NCBI GenBank assembly: GCA_964496695.1
Contig: CAZCBE010000022.1
Location: 5,487-69,486 of the forward strand
Origin: SXTU01 sp964496695
Lineage (GTDB): Bacteria; Verrucomicrobiota; Verrucomicrobiia; Limisphaerales; SXTU01
Length of the DNA: 64,000 nucleotides
Direction of reading: 5' to 3'
In this document: piece by piece, positions 40,601 through 47,982 of the stretch
Numbering within the stretch: the first letter of the stretch is position 1
Layout: every line of letters starts with the position of its first letter
Notes under the pieces: generated by a model
Told to the model about the DNA's origin: nothing
Database searches by the model: none
The model's input: only the letters and a program-made list of their open reading frames with translations
Translations under genes and position numbers: made by a program

Positions 40601-43600
40601 CTTGAAGAGAAATGGCACGGTTGTTGCTTGGGGATTCAACGACTATGGTCAAACGACAGTTCCGGCCGGTTTGAGCGAAGTAACGGCCATTGCGGCAGGT
40701 AGTTTTCACACCGTGGCCTTGAAGAGCAATGGCACGGCGGTGGCATGGCAAACTACACTTCCGGCCGGTTTGAGCGGGGTGGCGGCCGTTGCGGTTGGAT
40801 ATGCTCACACGGTGGTGCTAAAGCGCGATGGCACGGTGGTGGGATTTGGCGACAATGGCTATGGTCAAACATCCGTTCCCACTGGCTTGAGTGGGGCGAC
40901 GAGCATTGCTGCAGGATATTCTCATACCGTGGCGATCATCGGCACGGCCCCGTCTGTCCCTCCCATCATTATCTCACCCCCGACGAACCAGTCCCTACTC
41001 GAAGGCAGCAATGCGTCATTCACCGTGTCCGCCAATGGCACTCAGCCACTGGCCTATCAGTGGTTCCGAGAAGGAATTCTTCTCAGTGGCGCGACCAACG
41101 CATCCCTCGGCTTGACCAATCTCACCGCTCTCTCCGCAGGCGGCTACTCCGTGGTTGTCACCAATGTTGCTGGGGCAGTTACCAGCAGCGTGGCCCTGCT
41201 CACGATTCGTCAGGTGCAAAGCCTTAGTTTTGTGGGCCTAACGAACCACACCTACGGTGACCCTCCGTTTACGCTTTCCGCCGAGGCCAGTTCCCTCCTG
41301 CCAGTCACAGTGACCCTTGTCAGCGGGCCGGCTTCTTTGTCAGGAGACATGCTCACCCTGCTGGGGGCGGGCACGGTCGTGGTGCGCGCCTCGCAAGCGG
41401 GCAACGCCACCACGGCCGCGGCGCAGTTAGAACAGTCCTTCAACGTCGCCAAGGCAACGCAAACAATCGCTTTCGTGCAGCTGCCAGACAAGGTGTTTGG
41501 CGATCCGCCGGTTGCTTTGTTGGCCGCCAGCAGTTCCTCGCTGTTGACAGTCGATCTTGCGGTTACGAGCGGTCCTGCGCGCTTGCAGGACAACCTCCTG
41601 CACCTGACGGGCGCAGGAGCAGTGTCGATCGTGGCCTTGCAGCCCGGCAACTCCAATTATCAGTCGGCCTTGTCCATCTCGAATTCCTTCCTGGTGGCTC
41701 CCCCTGTGCCTCAGTCCTACGGCACGCAGCAGGGGAAACCCGTGACCAACGTCTTCCTGGCCGCCGGGACAAGCAACCTGACCTATCTGGTGGTTTCGCC
41801 CCCCGCACATGGAGTGCTAACAGGCACCGGGCCAATGAGAATCTTTCAGCCCGATCTCGCCTATGTGGGCAATGACACTTATGCCTATGCCATCACCGAT
41901 CCACTTGCCAGCGTAACCACCCGTGTGGATGTGAATCTGACGATTACAGCCTTGCCCTCGGTGTTTCAGTTCAGCAGGTCCACGTATGACGTTGCTGAGG
42001 GCGACGGCAGCGCGCTCCTGACCGTAACGCGGAATGTTAGCACCAACGCCACCGTGAGCTACAGCACCCAGAACGGTTCGGCACGGACCGGGGAGGACTT
42101 CCTGAACACCACTGGCTCGCTCACGTTCACCAACGGCCAGACCAACGCAGTGATTGTTGTTCCGTTGATTGATGATCCCTATGTCAAAACCAACATGAAC
42201 TTCACTGTGAAGCTGGACTTCCCGTCTGGTGGCATTCTCGGGGCCGTCTCCAACGCCACCGTGCGGATTTTGGACAACGACGCCGGCAGCACAACGAATT
42301 CGCTGACCATTCCGCGGCTGCCGCAAAATCCTCCCGACCACACGGGCAGCCTGCGCGTCACGCTGCTGCCGGCCGAGGCGCATGGTCAGTGGCGGCTCTC
42401 GGGCGAGCTTTTGTGGCGGAACAGCGATACCTCTGTGGCTGGTTTGCCGCAGGGCCAGTATCAGGTCGAATTCAAGCCGGTGGCGGGATACGTGACCAGC
42501 AGTTCAAATTCGGTGACGGTTCTGCTCACGGGCGTCACGGCCATGACGAATCAATACGCATCGATGGCGGGCGGAGGCACCGGCTATGTGCGCATCAACC
42601 TGCGACCGCAAACCGTGGCCACCGATCCAGTGCGAGACAGTCGTGGCCAATGGCGGCTTCAGGGAGAAGGCGATTGGCGGGATTCGGGGGAAGCGTCCGA
42701 TCCGCTCAGCCCGGGCTCCCACATTATAGAATTCAAGCCTGTGCCGGGATGGAACGCCCCGGTCAATAGACTGGCCATGGTCATTGCCGGGCAGGGTGCC
42801 GTGCTCGACGGAACTTACGAGTTGGCGAGCGCTGCATCGACCATCAAACCCGTCGGCTTGACTTTTGGCGAAATTGTCAGCGGTGACTCCGCATATCAAT
42901 ACAACGGGCAGCTTCGCACCGAGCTTGGCCATGGCAGCGGCTTTGTCGTGAAGAGCAACGTCGTGCTCACGGCCGCCCATGTCTTGTTCGACAGCCGCAA
43001 CTTCACTTATGCCACCCGTATCCAGTGGCTGTTCCAACGGCAAGGGGGAGAGTTCGAGCCCCAGCCGCTGGAACCGCGCGGCATGCTGGTGTTCACCGGA
43101 TACGCCGCGCAACGGCAGGCCGACGCAGGCACGCCAGGTGAAACCCTGGCGGCGCAGCAGTTGGACGTGGCCGCTCTGTATTTCAGCACGCTGGCCGGCA
43201 GAGGAGGCTATGGGGGCTATTTGACTTCGGATGCGGTGGACAACGAATGGCTCCAAGGACCCGGAAAAAAGTTTTTGGTGGGATATCCGTTTGACCCGGC
43301 TCGTCCCGAACAATGGGGGCAGATGCACAGCACGATCCCTACTAGCACGATTACTTTTCAACCGAGCGCGCTTGGGACCACCAATCGGGTGTTCCAATCG
43401 CCTCAGTTCATCAGTTATCCCGGCAACAGCGGTGGTCCGCTCTATGTGACGATCTCTAACAACCTCGCATTACCTGCGGCCATTTATCTTGGCGCATCCG
43501 GCCAGTCGTTGGTGCGTGCGATTGATTCCAGTGTGGTGGAGATGATCAATCTGGCCGCCTACGCCGGAGCCACTGGAAATGTTTCGACGAACCACGGCGG

Positions 43601-44408
43601 TAACATAGGAACACCAAATCCCCCCGGTTTCGGAACTAACACCCTGCGTTCGCTGACCGTCAGATTCCCCCAGAACGATTCCACGGCCTTGGGCGCAGCG
43701 TGGCGGGAGGCAAACACAACCAACAGCTACACCAACGGCGATGGATACTACCTTAGCTCCACCAGCGTTGCGGTGGAATTCAAACCAGTCGCTGGCTTCC
43801 GGACACCGACCAACCGGACCATCAGCTTCGGACAAGGCAGTGTTGAATTGACGGTTTCCTACGATCCGGAGCTGGCGTTCACAAGCCAGCCCTTGTTTTC
43901 GAGGCCGGGCAACGGCTTGACCAGCCGGCTCACGGCAGTTCCCGGGACGCTCGTCTCCAGCACCAACGCCGGGGTGACTGGGGCTCCTCCGTATGCCTTC
44001 CAATGGCAGCAGAATGGCAGGGTGTTGGTGGGCGCTACCAACCTCACCTTGCTGCTGTCCAACGTCAACCGGACCAACAGTGGTGATTATGTGCTGACGG
44101 TCTCGGACACCTATGGTAGCCGGACCAGCGGGATGGTCGAACTGTGGGTGTTTGTCACGCAGACGCTGGACCGTCCGGTGCTGCTCGGGGGAGACATGAT
44201 CCGCCTTGAAGCCGGCTATACCAACGGACCTTTACCTCCGAACGCAAGCCGCTTTTCCAAGCTGCAGAGCAGCACCAACGTGGCGTATCGGAGCAACTGG
44301 ACGACCATCACCAATGTCAACTGGCAGCAGGTCAACGGGCGGCTACGGATTGACTTGCCAGCAGGCGCGAACCTGCCTCGACGCTATTACCAGGTCATCG
44401 AGGAATGA
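31683..44408 (+). CDS. Giant secreted multidomain protein with trypsin-like protease domain
   Basis: This is a 4,241-residue protein. ATG at 31683 has GAGGGG 9 bases upstream; a signal peptide ends near residue 48 (SIRA). Order by rough residue: Ig-like 55-131; RCC1-type repeats 138-405; Ig 408-490; three near-identical ~140-residue beta repeats within 600-1040; Ig 1088-1171; GGTNSDVATVV-type propeller 1253-1666; chitobiase-like and bacterial beta repeats; Calx-beta 1985-2095; two Ig; LamG-like 2275-2495; more beta repeats; a second RCC1 array 2822-3086; Ig; MBG-like; Calx-beta 3427-3536; two PEGA-like units; a trypsin-like protease 3725-3960 with H3766 (LTAAHV), D3828 (LDVAAL) and S3916 (GNSGGP); and a final Ig. 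It likely acts at the cell surface. The stop overlaps the next gene's start. Confidence 0.88.
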   Translation: MDEQASQSKPEFAVCKAFAWGSQGWRSLRALVVGIGLVLLGAGSIRAQSPPSFIAQPRSQTNYAGKNLILGAEVGGGLGYQWRLGGTNIPGQTNLLLFLPQATTNNSGAYTLVVTNAFGSSTSSVASLVVSPLPTNCSIVAWGDNDYGQTTVPTNVGGIKAIGGGTLHTVAVKNDGTVMAWGFNNYGQTNVPAGLNGVTDVAAGLQHTAALKSDGTLVVWGYNGYAVTNVPAGLSGVTAIAAGYEFMVALKQDGTVVAWGYNTNNNELNVPANLNGVVAIAAGTSHAVALRNDGTVVAWGSNSRGQLNIPAGLSGVTAIATSLYQSVVLKSDGTLLAWGDNSGDVPLGSSGVTAVSQGFSHVLALKDDATVAAWGNGAYGQSIIPAGLNRVTAISAGAYHSMALVSSPPTIRTQPTNAIAPTGANATFTVDAIGAGPLTYQWRSNGVSIGNATNTSLALTNVQLSHSANYDVVVTDLLGSITSSVAVLGVYGKVWTGGGDDASWIDPGNWSGNSFPTPADSIFIGNGTKPITGLPLGMLNSLICQRSLAITSALVVTGAVQIAQGIYASGITITARGEAATFNDNGATNLTTVSMSAEQGGLIRLPVLTNFVTGDYGNSFLQAIGIGSVLDFPNVRSIAGPYYGYNFLRLQALQGGRLNLTNVTLMTCAYVNPVGGGGGASGIEINSEGANSVIDLSGLQQFSGGPGGNLVGSQLRPSNGGQILVPNLASAVGLNIFVADGTVFTLPTLTNYNNGSGGLSVWQVTGVGSLLNMPALQNIRGPEFGYQFLKLQATQGGRLNLTNVSVMSCAHVNPVGGGGGPGGIEVTADGTNSVVDLSGLRQFTATGGNTVGSLLQPSNGGQILVPNLANAVGLNLSVSGGMTFALPSLTNYHNGEAGLGLWQASGSGSVLDLPALLAIRSSDFAYKYFRLQASQGGRLNLRNVSVMSCGYVNPVGGGGGPGGIEVVAGGTNSVIDLSGLRMFSASSGGNSVGSLLSPFDGGYILAPSLANAVGLNLDVSGGSTFSLPALTNLTATSQPMMVRSTGVGSLLTLTNLLAFSNGSLIQRSGGLVITNVGTIYQNASVQLSPAFLTSPSSGTNALFSNHVFTVSMSGSMPLAYQWLFNGQSIPYATNTTLTLTNLSYPQMGSYSVVVTNAYGASTSGEATLAIFSSILTATNQGAGTVIKSPNLITYTNNLQVTLAATPGRFHKFLRWSDGVITNPRTVIIGVSNFYTAVFTNAPGVTLETFVLKQWEISLGGTNSDVATVVRPTADGGYLVAGESSSGATGNRTSTNFGFADAWVVKLSAAGQKEWERAYGGSDRDRIEDILVTPDGGCLLGGYSRSPGGTGNNGSTNYGNYDAWLVKIDGAGVVQWERTYGGANDDQVNALAALPDGGYAFVGSSASAPGTGNRTAPRFASGLSNDLWIVKVDGQGALVWDVSNGTTNGTAVSGNAVVVTPDGGLLVGGAVDGTGGSRNSPSFGNSDMWLLKLRADGTLEREQSYGTAATDYVTIRGLKLLPDGSSVHVGNYTPVAEYDGYAIRVSSGGTTLHQTNFGGSLPDRLDTLDGSSDGGLYFGGSSSSPPSGNKSATNFGAGDFWVVKTDLQLNKQWDVSFGGTSTDEIRHLLSTPDGGFIMAGVSDSLPGPGKTSPNHGLSDYWVVKAIELQRPVGTPLVLVDGLYNTNHVFAAPRASLVTIASSLVGATVYYTLDGSDPSSGSNYSNTPFTVTNTVTIRAVAYHPISGDPIECDPVVVNLVATYMWTDTTPGGGSVSVFPPGGTYLAGTVVTNTAVASSNWSFMRWEITSGGATATSTNQPLALVMSTNISLKAAFGTPVTLGTPSNGTLMASPANGPYPYGSIVRLSAIPNPGAYFRFWTGAASSQSVSPLDFVVTNSSPSVSGVFSTNLLANEYSLTVLVNGNGTVTKLPQLEKYVYGTSVTLTNTPGSGQFFQGWSGDAGGALNPLTISMDRSRTITASFGPVVIPTISISNATVSEGDSGTTDAVFLVSLSVPSSQTITVEFATTNGTALAGSDYPANSGRLMFIPGETSKSITVAVQGDSFVESDETFGVVLFSPTNANLLLQFATGTIMNDDAAPGISRQPQSLTVIAGTNVSFSVDATGSGTLAYQWRRDGDPLAGATSASLSLGSAATNMAGSYNVVVTNQSGSIVSAVALLTVHVPPYISQPPSSLVAPPGGTASFTVIGGGVPTPAYQWRRDGVTISGATNSTLVITNLQAIDGGFYSVALTNLMVGDVYGAVTSSVAGLNVTNDLKLGLVAHYPLDGDVRDHSGNGRHGSVTNMTAVYESGAHGFGLKFAGNAQNRVDLPVWVPSNSSFTISGWVKHLSTNEFGRWTFGTNVTIFHSGADDWSDGAALGITYDAVTGNIFPHFGITYSYSSDRIVINTNLNLLPATWHHLAGVVDRGANELRLFCNGVLVGSTSIAGMNSLLPTWSHLGGFYNGLSHNMAHAARLDDVRIYSRALQAAEISALMNDPAPLPPGVPLVVLSGSIAAGSNTFGDSALVQIFTTFSNASLYYSLDGSPPTFGAPFTYTNAFIVTSNVVIRALAVSVVGTQVTTAINEPVSATILPTYSLTVATAGGGTVAKTPSAGSYLSNSVVTITAVPAAGWTFLYWTGDTNDLGAGLASGAGATNTIEMNRARVIQAVFGTSLQATSASLDGGYGTVQFSPTGGVYPYGTVVRLSARPAAGSRFVQWAGQTNATINPLELTITSTNLTLSALFALLGTGQVTLNVDQVGDGTVTMNPQKNVYNQNETVTITATPTVVTRFLNWTGDSAATTNAIALVLNTSKTVTAHFAPLPPGTVVAWGRNSFGQTNIPADLSGVTEIAAGNSHTVALKSDGTVVAWGNNTSGESTIPVGLSGVTAIGAGGYHTVALKSDGTVVAWGDNSYGATNVPAGLSEVVAVAAGEYHSVALKRDGMVVTWGYNGYGLTTIPTGLSEVAAIAAGGYHTVALKRNGTVVAWGFNDYGQTTVPAGLSEVTAIAAGSFHTVALKSNGTAVAWQTTLPAGLSGVAAVAVGYAHTVVLKRDGTVVGFGDNGYGQTSVPTGLSGATSIAAGYSHTVAIIGTAPSVPPIIISPPTNQSLLEGSNASFTVSANGTQPLAYQWFREGILLSGATNASLGLTNLTALSAGGYSVVVTNVAGAVTSSVALLTIRQVQSLSFVGLTNHTYGDPPFTLSAEASSLLPVTVTLVSGPASLSGDMLTLLGAGTVVVRASQAGNATTAAAQLEQSFNVAKATQTIAFVQLPDKVFGDPPVALLAASSSSLLTVDLAVTSGPARLQDNLLHLTGAGAVSIVALQPGNSNYQSALSISNSFLVAPPVPQSYGTQQGKPVTNVFLAAGTSNLTYLVVSPPAHGVLTGTGPMRIFQPDLAYVGNDTYAYAITDPLASVTTRVDVNLTITALPSVFQFSRSTYDVAEGDGSALLTVTRNVSTNATVSYSTQNGSARTGEDFLNTTGSLTFTNGQTNAVIVVPLIDDPYVKTNMNFTVKLDFPSGGILGAVSNATVRILDNDAGSTTNSLTIPRLPQNPPDHTGSLRVTLLPAEAHGQWRLSGELLWRNSDTSVAGLPQGQYQVEFKPVAGYVTSSSNSVTVLLTGVTAMTNQYASMAGGGTGYVRINLRPQTVATDPVRDSRGQWRLQGEGDWRDSGEASDPLSPGSHIIEFKPVPGWNAPVNRLAMVIAGQGAVLDGTYELASAASTIKPVGLTFGEIVSGDSAYQYNGQLRTELGHGSGFVVKSNVVLTAAHVLFDSRNFTYATRIQWLFQRQGGEFEPQPLEPRGMLVFTGYAAQRQADAGTPGETLAAQQLDVAALYFSTLAGRGGYGGYLTSDAVDNEWLQGPGKKFLVGYPFDPARPEQWGQMHSTIPTSTITFQPSALGTTNRVFQSPQFISYPGNSGGPLYVTISNNLALPAAIYLGASGQSLVRAIDSSVVEMINLAAYAGATGNVSTNHGGNIGTPNPPGFGTNTLRSLTVRFPQNDSTALGAAWREANTTNSYTNGDGYYLSSTSVAVEFKPVAGFRTPTNRTISFGQGSVELTVSYDPELAFTSQPLFSRPGNGLTSRLTAVPGTLVSSTNAGVTGAPPYAFQWQQNGRVLVGATNLTLLLSNVNRTNSGDYVLTVSDTYGSRTSGMVELWVFVTQTLDRPVLLGGDMIRLEAGYTNGPLPPNASRFSKLQSSTNVAYRSNWTTITNVNWQQVNGRLRIDLPAGANLPRRYYQVIEE

Positions 44409-47400
44409 CCCAAGTGTGCTTCGCGATGCCAACCCGCTCTGCGAAAGCATACCGCCACCGTGCATGGCAAGGTTTGCCGGCCTGCACTTGCCTCTTGATG
44501 GCCCTCTGCATTCTAGCGTGCATACCTGAGTCCGTATCCGCCGAGGAGCACATCCTCGTCCGGCTCAAGGCGATTGAGGGCAAAGTATTTGTTCAGCACG
44601 GGATTCAGGGGTCCTCAAATAGTGTCGTCGAAGGTCAGGTTCTGCGCACGGGGGACGTGGTGAGCACGGGTGAGTATGCCAAGGCTACGCTGGTGCTGGC
44701 TGACAAGTCCAAGGTCAAACTACCGGAATTGACCGTGCTTCACCTGCGAGCGCCGCGACAGGCCCAGATTCCGCTCCTGCACTTGCTGCAGGGCGGGTTG
44801 TTTATTTTCAACCGCGAAGCCCCGGACGCCCTGGAGTGGCTGGCTGGTCACGCCAACGGGGCAGCAAAAGGAACGGAGTTCATGTTGATGTTGGATACGA
44901 ACCGCACGGTCGTAGCGGTGTTCGAGGGCACAGTTGACTTGGTGGCCACCAATACCCCCTCGAAGAAATACCAGTTGACGGCCGGTGAGATCGGCCTCGC
45001 CACACCTGCTGGGCAGTTCCAGAGAGAACCTATCCTCTCCACCAACCTCGTGCAGTGGTGGCTATTTTACCCGGCGGTGCTGGATGACCAGGAACTGAAG
45101 CCCGAACGCGAATCACTGGCGAAAGCAGCGGCAGCTTATCGTGCGGGTAATCCGAGTCGGGCGCTGGCTTTGTGGCCCGATCATGGACTGGAGCCCAAAG
45201 ACCCGACCGAGCGCATCCTTCTCGCCGGTGCGTTCCAGTCGATCGGAAGAGTAGATCGGGCAGCGCGGCTGCTGGAAACGCTCCCGCCCACCAATTCATT
45301 CGTCAATGCCTTGAGCCTGGTCCAGGATGCCGTTCGCCGGGTGGTGAGAACCAATGCTGCTGACTTGGCGTCGGCTACCAACACCGCCAGCGAGTGTCTG
45401 GGGTTGTCGTATTACCTTCAGTCGCGCCGCGACTTGTCCGGTGCGAGGACTGCGGCTCGTCTGGCGGTGAATCTGAGTCCGCTTTTGGGCCATGCACGGG
45501 TGCGCCTGGCCGAACTGGAGTTCAGCTTTGGGAACATCGCGGCCGCCCAGCGGGAATTGACCGTGGGGCTGGCCAAGTCGCCGGAAAATCCTCAGGGGCA
45601 TGCGCTGCAGGGTTTTCTGTTGGCTGCGGCCAGCCGGTTAACTCAGGCAACCAGGGAGTTTGAAAAGGCAATCGAGTTGGATTCCGGACTTGGAAATGCC
45701 TGGCTAGGACGCGGGCTGTGCCGGATCCGGCAGGGCGACTTGGATGGCGGATTGGCGGATTTGCGCATGGCGGTGGTGCAAGAGGAGAACCGATCATTCC
45801 TTCGCAGTTATCTGGCCGAAGGGCTCGGCTTGGCCGCCAACGAGAGGCCGGGGCCGGCGGCCCATGCCCAGTTGGCCCAGGCAAAGCTGGAATTGACCCG
45901 GGCCAAGGAACTCGACCCGCACGATCCCACTCCGCTGCTTTACTCGGCACTGCTCAACTACCAGCAAAACCGCGTCAACCGGGGCATTGCCGATTTGGAG
46001 GCCTCGCAGGCCAAGACCGGCAACCGCGCAGTCTACCGGCACGGGTTGCTGCTCGACCAGGATCGCGCCGTGCGCTCGGCTGGCCTGGCCACCATCTACC
46101 AGCGGGCCGGAATGTCTGAAGCTGCGGTGCGGGAGGCTTCCAAAGCCGTCAGCTACGACTACGCCAACCACTCCGCGCATCTCTTCCTCGCGGAAAGCTA
46201 CAACGCCCTGCGCGACCCGGCGCGCTTCAACTTGCGTTACGAAACCGCGTGGTCCACGGAACAGCTTCTCGCCGACCTGCTCGCACCACCCGGAGCTGGC
46301 GTTCTGTCCCGTAACATTACTCAGCAGGAGTATTCGCGGCTCTTTGACATGAATGGCCCGCGGTTTTCGGCCGACTCTCAGCTGCGGAGCGACGGTCAAA
46401 TCCGGGAGACGGCTTCGTATTCGCACATCGGGAACCGAACCAGCTTCGCCGTTGACGTTGACTATGAGCACAACCAGAACACCGGCCGCCTGAACAACGA
46501 CCTTTCGCGGAAGGAGTTTTATGGCAAGTTCAAACTGCAGCTTTCCGCCCAGGACTCGTTGTTTGCCCTGGTCGAACTGCAAGCCTTGGATTCCGGCGAC
46601 AACTTCGCCCGCTTGGACCCCGCTCAGACCCGACCCGACCTTCGGCTGACCGAACGCCAGGTTCCGAATCTGGCGGTGGCCTGGCATCGGGAATGGAATC
46701 AGGGCATGCACACGCTTCTCTTGGGCGGGCGGCTGGTTGCTGACCAGCTCATTGTTGATCGCGCGGTGCCCCAAACAATCCTGGTCAAGAACGGACTGGG
46801 GCAGGTGACGGGTGCCGCCAGAGTGAACATGGATGTGGATCAGCGTGTTCGGTTCGAGGCTCTCGCCGGTGAATTCAGCCAGATTTTTCAATTTGAACGC
46901 CACACGCTGGTGGCCGGAACGCGGGTGCAGCAAGGCCAGTTTGCCAGCCAGGCCCGGCTTACAAATCCCGGCTCAATCTCTGGGGCGTTTAGCAGCCCGC
47001 CTGCGGACGCAGCCTTCACCGAGGATTTCTGGCGGGCGTCCGGTTACGGTTACTATTCTTGGAAAGTTTCGGATAGCCTGGTCTTGATCGGCGGATTGTC
47101 CTATGACCACCTGCGTTTTCCGCAGAACTTCCGCGACTGGCCGCTTCAGCCTGGTGAGACGGGCCGGAGCCGCTTCAATCAAAAGGCTGGGGTTGTGTGG
47201 AACCCGGCACGCGAATTGACTTTCCGCAGCGCGTTCACCCGTTCTCAGGGCGGAGTGGTGCTCGACGAAAGCTTCCGGCTGGAGCCGACGCAAGTGGCCG
47301 GTTTCAACCAGGCTTTTCGCACGCTGATGCCGGAAGCAGTGGCCGGCTCTGTATCCGGTCCCACGTTTGACACGCTGGGAGCGGGTTTAGATGTGCGGCT

Positions 47401-47974
47401 TTGCGGCCAGACCTACTTGACCTTGGAAGGGGAATGGCTGCGGTCGAAGGTGGACCGGGCATTGGGGGTGTTTGACTTTGTTGCCGCACCCGCTGTGCCT
47501 TCGACTACGCCTGAGCACCGTGAATATGACGAGCGTGTGCTGACCTTGGCTGTCAATCAACTCGTTGACGAGCACTGGACTTTTAACGCCAGGTTCCAAT
47601 GGAGCAGGTCAAAAATGGAAACCTTCCATTCCGAAGTCCCGACCACAGTTGAAGCGCCTCGTGTCGAGGCAGCCGATTTGAAGCAGGCTGGTTTCCAACT
47701 GATCTATCATGGCTTCTCGGGGTTCTTCTCACGCGCGGAGTTGCGATGGTTTTGGCAGCACAGCGCTGGCTATACCCCGGGCAGCCAGGAGTTGGTAAGT
47801 GAAGCCTTTCCACAGCTTGATCTCCTGACTGGCTGGCGGGACCGTCGTCGCGGCGAAGTGTCACTTGGGGTGCTGAATTTGACTGGGGCGGATTACCGGT
47901 TGAACCCCTTGAGCTACTACGGCAGTCTGCCGCGTGACCGGGTGTTTGTAGCTAGGCTCAAAATTGCATTCTGA
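44405..47974 (+). CDS. FecR-TPR-outer-membrane beta-barrel protein
   Basis: This 1,189-residue protein has a signal peptide to about residue 46 (SVSA). Next comes a FecR-like domain (48-190: VRLKAIEGKVFV, LRTGDVVSTGEYAKATLVLADKSKVKL, AKGTEFMLML), then TPR repeats (about 340-620: HARVRLAELEFSFGNIAAAQ-type units). A C-terminal beta-barrel follows from about 650, with alternating hydrophobic strands and a terminal phenylalanine (ARLKIAF) as expected for outer-membrane insertion. No TonB box or plug domain is seen, so it is not a typical receptor. ATG overlaps the giant gene's stop, and the next gene begins 8 bases after its stop, giving a three-gene operon. FecR domains usually relay envelope signals. 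Confidence 0.85.
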   Translation: MTQVCFAMPTRSAKAYRHRAWQGLPACTCLLMALCILACIPESVSAEEHILVRLKAIEGKVFVQHGIQGSSNSVVEGQVLRTGDVVSTGEYAKATLVLADKSKVKLPELTVLHLRAPRQAQIPLLHLLQGGLFIFNREAPDALEWLAGHANGAAKGTEFMLMLDTNRTVVAVFEGTVDLVATNTPSKKYQLTAGEIGLATPAGQFQREPILSTNLVQWWLFYPAVLDDQELKPERESLAKAAAAYRAGNPSRALALWPDHGLEPKDPTERILLAGAFQSIGRVDRAARLLETLPPTNSFVNALSLVQDAVRRVVRTNAADLASATNTASECLGLSYYLQSRRDLSGARTAARLAVNLSPLLGHARVRLAELEFSFGNIAAAQRELTVGLAKSPENPQGHALQGFLLAAASRLTQATREFEKAIELDSGLGNAWLGRGLCRIRQGDLDGGLADLRMAVVQEENRSFLRSYLAEGLGLAANERPGPAAHAQLAQAKLELTRAKELDPHDPTPLLYSALLNYQQNRVNRGIADLEASQAKTGNRAVYRHGLLLDQDRAVRSAGLATIYQRAGMSEAAVREASKAVSYDYANHSAHLFLAESYNALRDPARFNLRYETAWSTEQLLADLLAPPGAGVLSRNITQQEYSRLFDMNGPRFSADSQLRSDGQIRETASYSHIGNRTSFAVDVDYEHNQNTGRLNNDLSRKEFYGKFKLQLSAQDSLFALVELQALDSGDNFARLDPAQTRPDLRLTERQVPNLAVAWHREWNQGMHTLLLGGRLVADQLIVDRAVPQTILVKNGLGQVTGAARVNMDVDQRVRFEALAGEFSQIFQFERHTLVAGTRVQQGQFASQARLTNPGSISGAFSSPPADAAFTEDFWRASGYGYYSWKVSDSLVLIGGLSYDHLRFPQNFRDWPLQPGETGRSRFNQKAGVVWNPARELTFRSAFTRSQGGVVLDESFRLEPTQVAGFNQAFRTLMPEAVAGSVSGPTFDTLGAGLDVRLCGQTYLTLEGEWLRSKVDRALGVFDFVAAPAVPSTTPEHREYDERVLTLAVNQLVDEHWTFNARFQWSRSKMETFHSEVPTTVEAPRVEAADLKQAGFQLIYHGFSGFFSRAELRWFWQHSAGYTPGSQELVSEAFPQLDLLTGWRDRRRGEVSLGVLNLTGADYRLNPLSYYGSLPRDRVFVARLKIAF

Positions 47975-47982
47975 AATTTCAC

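Noticed and set aside
40145..40940. Regular tandem repeats that could be taken for a CRISPR-like array
   Set aside because: The repeats stay in frame and encode RCC1-type protein units with diverged, not identical, sequence; there are no constant repeats with variable spacers.
44405..47974. TonB-dependent receptor
   Set aside because: A barrel is likely, but no plug domain or TonB box precedes it; FecR and TPR domains occupy that position instead.
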